Of a DNA stretch of 35,789 nt, positions 33,282 to 35,789 are shown piece by piece. The DNA is from Gemmatimonadota bacterium (GTDB lineage: Bacteria; Gemmatimonadota; Gemmatimonadetes; Gemmatimonadales; GWC2-71-9). The notes under the pieces are model-generated. The model was not told the DNA's origin, ran no database searches, and saw only the letters and a program-made list of their open reading frames with translations. Where the stretch lies: assembly GCA_027294455.1 (NCBI GenBank), contig JAPULZ010000155.1, positions 1 through 35,789 of the forward strand. The letters are read 5' to 3'. The stretch's first letter is position 1. Each line of letters starts with the position of its first letter. The position numbers and the translations under genes are program-made.

Positions 33282-33725
33282 GTGACTCGCTCCGGCTTCA
33301 CGTTGCTCGAAGTGATCACGTCCATTGTGATCATGGGGATACTGTCTGCGCTCGGTCTTCCGCGGTTTCAGGAATGGATGGGCCGGGAGAAAGTGCGGCA
33401 AGCGCGCCGCGAGGTGACGGTACATCTGGCCGGCGCGCGTGCAGTCGGCGCGCATCGCGGATGCAACGCCGTCCTCCATCTGGATGACACGTCCGATCGT
33501 GTGTGGGTGACAGCTTGTCAGGTGCAAGGCGGCGGTATCGACACTGTTGGAATGGTCAACAGTATCGCGGAACGGTATGGGGTTTCGTTCGAAACAGATG
33601 GGGATTCTATTCAATTCACTCCTCAAGGTCTCTCGTTTGGGTCGTCGTGGATCACGGTGAAGTTCACCAAGGACGGTTACGAAGCCACACTGGAAATTTC
33701 TCCGGTAGGAAAAGCGGAATGGTGA
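33282..33725 (+). CDS. GspH/FimT-type minor pseudopilin
   Basis: This 147-residue prepilin starts with GTG, preceded by GGAGG five bases upstream. The short leader ends TRSG and is followed by FTLLEVITSIVIMGILSALGLP, a type III signal cut by prepilin peptidase after Gly, with Glu5 of the mature protein present. The globular part contains a single long strand-rich domain with Cys residues at about 68 and 86. Such minor pilins prime assembly of type IV pili or type II secretion pseudopili in the inner membrane. The stop overlaps the start of the next gene. Confidence 0.88.
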   Translation: MTRSGFTLLEVITSIVIMGILSALGLPRFQEWMGREKVRQARREVTVHLAGARAVGAHRGCNAVLHLDDTSDRVWVTACQVQGGGIDTVGMVNSIAERYGVSFETDGDSIQFTPQGLSFGSSWITVKFTKDGYEATLEISPVGKAEW

Positions 33726-34081
33726 GCGACAAGCGCGGGTTTACCCTGATCGAGCTCACGGTGGCGGTGACGGTGTTTACCATCGGTGTGCTTGGCCTGC
33801 TTGGCACCACCGCCGGCATCACGCGGTTGCTCGGAAGTGGCGACCGCGTTGCCACGGCGAGCTTCTACGCCGAGGAACGTCTGGAGAATATCCGCGCCAC
33901 CGATTGTGACGACTTGGTGAATGGAACCGATACCCGCGGGGGCATCTACCAGCTGAAGTGGGAGGTCACCCCGGTGTTTGGTGGCAACGCCCAACGCGTA
34001 CTGATGTTCGTCGCGTATCCGGCTTTCTCGGGTTTGACCCGCGTCGATACGCTGGGGACGACCGTGTCATGTGTCATCTGA
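33719..34081 (+). CDS. PilV-like minor pilin
   Basis: This 120-residue prepilin has the leader DKRG followed by FTLIELTVAVTVFTIGVLGLLG, a normal cleavage site with Glu5, then a helix (YAEERLENIRATDCDDLV) and a short strand domain ending in VSCVI. PilV/GspI-type minor pilins have this length and the early GVLGLL segment. It overlaps the previous gene by seven bases; a GTG one codon later is an alternative start. It overlaps the next gene by 13 bases, so the operon is translationally coupled. Confidence 0.85.
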   Translation: MVSDKRGFTLIELTVAVTVFTIGVLGLLGTTAGITRLLGSGDRVATASFYAEERLENIRATDCDDLVNGTDTRGGIYQLKWEVTPVFGGNAQRVLMFVAYPAFSGLTRVDTLGTTVSCVI

Positions 34082-34932
34082 AGCGAGGTGGCTTCACTCT
34101 CGTGGAGATGGTCGTCGTGATGGGGCTGATGGGAGTCGTCCTCGCGGCGCTGTATCAATCCATCAATGCGACGCAGCGGACCACGAACACGCAGGTGCAA
34201 CGCATGGACGTGCAGCAGACCACGCGTGCGGCAGGACTTTACTTGGGTCATCTCCTCCGTGAGCTCGACGCCGCCGACGGGGACGTGTTGGTTTCCAGTC
34301 CCACGAGCCTGCGGATCCGCGCCATGGCGTGGACGGGCGTGCTGTGCACACCGCCCGTCGCCGCGGCAGGGCGGGTGCAGTTCACGGTCGCGCGGGGTCT
34401 CTTGTTTGGCATGCGGGCTCCGGATGCTGGGCTCGATTCCGTGCTGCTCTACGCGGACGGCGATCCGGAGATACGTACGGACGATGTGTGGCTGGTCGGA
34501 GGCTTGACCGATGTCGCGGCGGGCGCCTGTCCGGACGCGTCACCCGGTACGATCCTGCGGGTCGACATCACCGCCGGATCCGGTGGCTCGGGCGCGGCTC
34601 TCGCCGACGTCACACTGGGTTCTCCCATTCGAGGGTTCGCCGTCGAGGAACTCTCCCTCTACCTGGGGGGCGGCGACTATTGGCTCGGCAGACGGACCGC
34701 CGACCGCGGTGCGACCTGGACTTCGATGCGACCCCTCATAGGCCCGTTGGAGGCCAACGGCCTCGCGTTCACCTACTTCGACGACGCCGGCGCCACGCCG
34801 GCGTTCACCACCGGGATCGTCAGCATCGGAATCACGGTGCGGGGACGGTCCGCCGGGCCCGTCAGCGGCCAGGGCTACATCAGCGATTCCATCATCACCC
34901 GGATCGCCCTTCGGAATAACAGACGTTTCTAG
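34069..34932 (+). CDS. PilW-like minor pilin
   Basis: This 287-residue prepilin has a leader ending KRGG followed by FTLVEMVVVMGLMGVVLAAL, again with Glu5. The coiled helix (QRTTNTQVQRMDVQQTTRAAGLYLGHLLREL) leads into a large globular domain with DSVLLYADGDPE and a late GIVSIGITVRGRS strand pair, as in PilW/GspJ-type proteins. The N terminus overlaps the end of the PilV-like gene. It is followed by a 12-base gap and the PilX-like gene with a strong ribosome site. Confidence 0.85.
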   Translation: MCHLKRGGFTLVEMVVVMGLMGVVLAALYQSINATQRTTNTQVQRMDVQQTTRAAGLYLGHLLRELDAADGDVLVSSPTSLRIRAMAWTGVLCTPPVAAAGRVQFTVARGLLFGMRAPDAGLDSVLLYADGDPEIRTDDVWLVGGLTDVAAGACPDASPGTILRVDITAGSGGSGAALADVTLGSPIRGFAVEELSLYLGGGDYWLGRRTADRGATWTSMRPLIGPLEANGLAFTYFDDAGATPAFTTGIVSIGITVRGRSAGPVSGQGYISDSIITRIALRNNRRF

Positions 34933-34944
34933 TTGGAGGCATCG

Positions 34945-35789
34945 ATGAACACTCACAACAAGCGCAACGAGCGAGGGATCGCTCTCATCATATCCATCAT
35001 GGCCATCATCGTCATAGGTGGCCTCATCGTCGGTGTCGCCACCGCCGCACGTCTCGAGCATCGGCAGGCGCAGAACACGGGTGAAATGCGCCAGGCGTTC
35101 GCGGTCACCGAGTTGGGGCTCAACGAAACCATGGCGAGCTGGAACCTCCAGGACTGGAATACGATGGCGGTGGATGCAACGGCGGACGTCAACGGCGCCG
35201 CACCGGGCAATGCGGGAACATATGCGGGCGTGGTACGCCGCCTCAACCCCGAGCTTTTTCTGGTAGACATCACCGGCACGAGCGCCAGCGGTCTCGCGCG
35301 GCAGCGGCTCGGGAGCTTCGTCAAGTTGGTTCCTCTGAACGTCGAGATCGAGGCATCCCTCACCACGCGGGGTGGCGTTACTCGCCGGGGTAACGGACAG
35401 ATCGACGGGCGCGACCGGACTCCGTCCGGATGGGCAACGTGTGGTCCGCCCAAAAACAAGGCCGGGATTCGCATTCCGGACGCCAGCGACGTCGACTGGA
35501 CGAACTGCCCCACGTGCATCAAGGGGCAGCCCCCGATCGAAGAGGATCCGACCATCGACGACGCCACGTTTTTCGAGTTCGGCAACCTCGGGTGGGACGG
35601 CCTCATCGCGTTGGCCAACAAGACCGGTTTCACTTTGATGAATCCGGATGTCGCACCGAGCCTCACGGCGGGCGGCGATTGCAACACCGCCGACCCGACC
35701 AACTGGGGAGATCCCCTCAATCAAGGCGCCCCGTGCGGCAGCTACTTTCCCGTCATCTACGCCCCTGGCGATCTCAGACTCAACACCGG
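34945..35789 (+). CDS. PilX-like pilus assembly protein, truncated by window end
   Basis: The frame is open for 281 codons to the edge of the window, with no stop. It starts with GGAGG five bases before the ATG. The N terminus reads NERG followed by IALIISIMAIIVIGGLIVG, the PilX-type variant of the prepilin signal (ALI in place of FTL, no Glu5). A long helix and a Gly/Asp-rich region follow. Near the edge, CGSYFPVIYAPGDLRLN resembles the start of the family's repetitive 'GDL' strand segment. It completes the usual FimT-PilV-PilW-PilX order of a minor-pilin operon; PilY1 would be expected next, outside the window. Confidence 0.83.
   Translation, partial: MNTHNKRNERGIALIISIMAIIVIGGLIVGVATAARLEHRQAQNTGEMRQAFAVTELGLNETMASWNLQDWNTMAVDATADVNGAAPGNAGTYAGVVRRLNPELFLVDITGTSASGLARQRLGSFVKLVPLNVEIEASLTTRGGVTRRGNGQIDGRDRTPSGWATCGPPKNKAGIRIPDASDVDWTNCPTCIKGQPPIEEDPTIDDATFFEFGNLGWDGLIALANKTGFTLMNPDVAPSLTAGGDCNTADPTNWGDPLNQGAPCGSYFPVIYAPGDLRLNT

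Noticed and set aside
1..35789. tRNA, rRNA, insertion sequences and prophage genes
   Set aside because: Intergenic gaps were read for cloverleaf arms, transposase motifs and terminal inverted repeats; none was convincing. A covariance-model scan would be decisive and could not be run.

Overview
The window is GC-rich, densely coded chromosomal DNA from a free-living, probably aerobic bacterium. A PadR regulator translationally coupled to an ADOP-type duplicated permease, a DUF1028 protein, a cytochrome P460-like lipoprotein, DUF4260 and LIC_10091-like proteins, and pilin C-terminal domains of a style common in Gemmatimonadota together suggest Gemmatimonadota, with Acidobacteriota as the alternative. 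This is inference from gene content; no rRNA or tRNA is present to settle it. I saw no prophage, insertion sequence, CRISPR array or RNA gene.

Layout. 0-6.2 kb: a DinB protein, a membrane diguanylate cyclase, an AlkA-like glycosylase, a two-gene proline unit (proline racemase-superfamily enzyme plus prolyl aminopeptidase), a P460-like lipoprotein, a single-domain response regulator and an orphan pilin-like protein. 6.2-11.5 kb: a class C beta-lactamase-fold serine hydrolase, a DUF4260/LIC_10091-like pair, and a minus-strand pair made of a Ycf46-like AAA+ ATPase followed by a cupin fused in frame to a histone H1-like lysine/arginine/alanine tail. 11.9-17.6 kb: a degenerate GGDEF protein, a DUF6174 lipoprotein with a clear intrinsic terminator, a secreted alpha/beta hydrolase, and NAD-type malic enzyme. 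17.6-19.1 kb is a decaying strip: a methyltransferase remnant and an sdhB remnant, each keeping N- and C-terminal pieces but missing the middle, plus a TPR protein and a small membrane/coiled-coil protein. 19.2-24.4 kb: glutamate dehydrogenase, DUF1761, and the PadR-ADOP unit with a candidate operator.

24.4-32.0 kb reads on the minus strand as one tightly spaced seven-gene run: beta-lactamase-fold protein, MscS channel, threonine synthase, nitrilase-family amidase, DUF1028 protein, ArgE-like M20 deacylase and formimidoylglutamate deiminase HutF. Amino-acid turnover (histidine, glutamate, threonine, proline) recurs across the window. The right edge, from 33.3 kb, holds a minor-pilin operon (GspH/FimT-, PilV-, PilW- and PilX-like), and the last gene runs off the window.

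The most unusual items are the cupin-H1 fusion with an internal Shine-Dalgarno and ATG placed exactly at the domain boundary; the two gene fossils with matching internal deletions; and two beta-lactamase-fold proteins each missing a different catalytic residue (Tyr of YxN in one, Ser of SxxK in the other).
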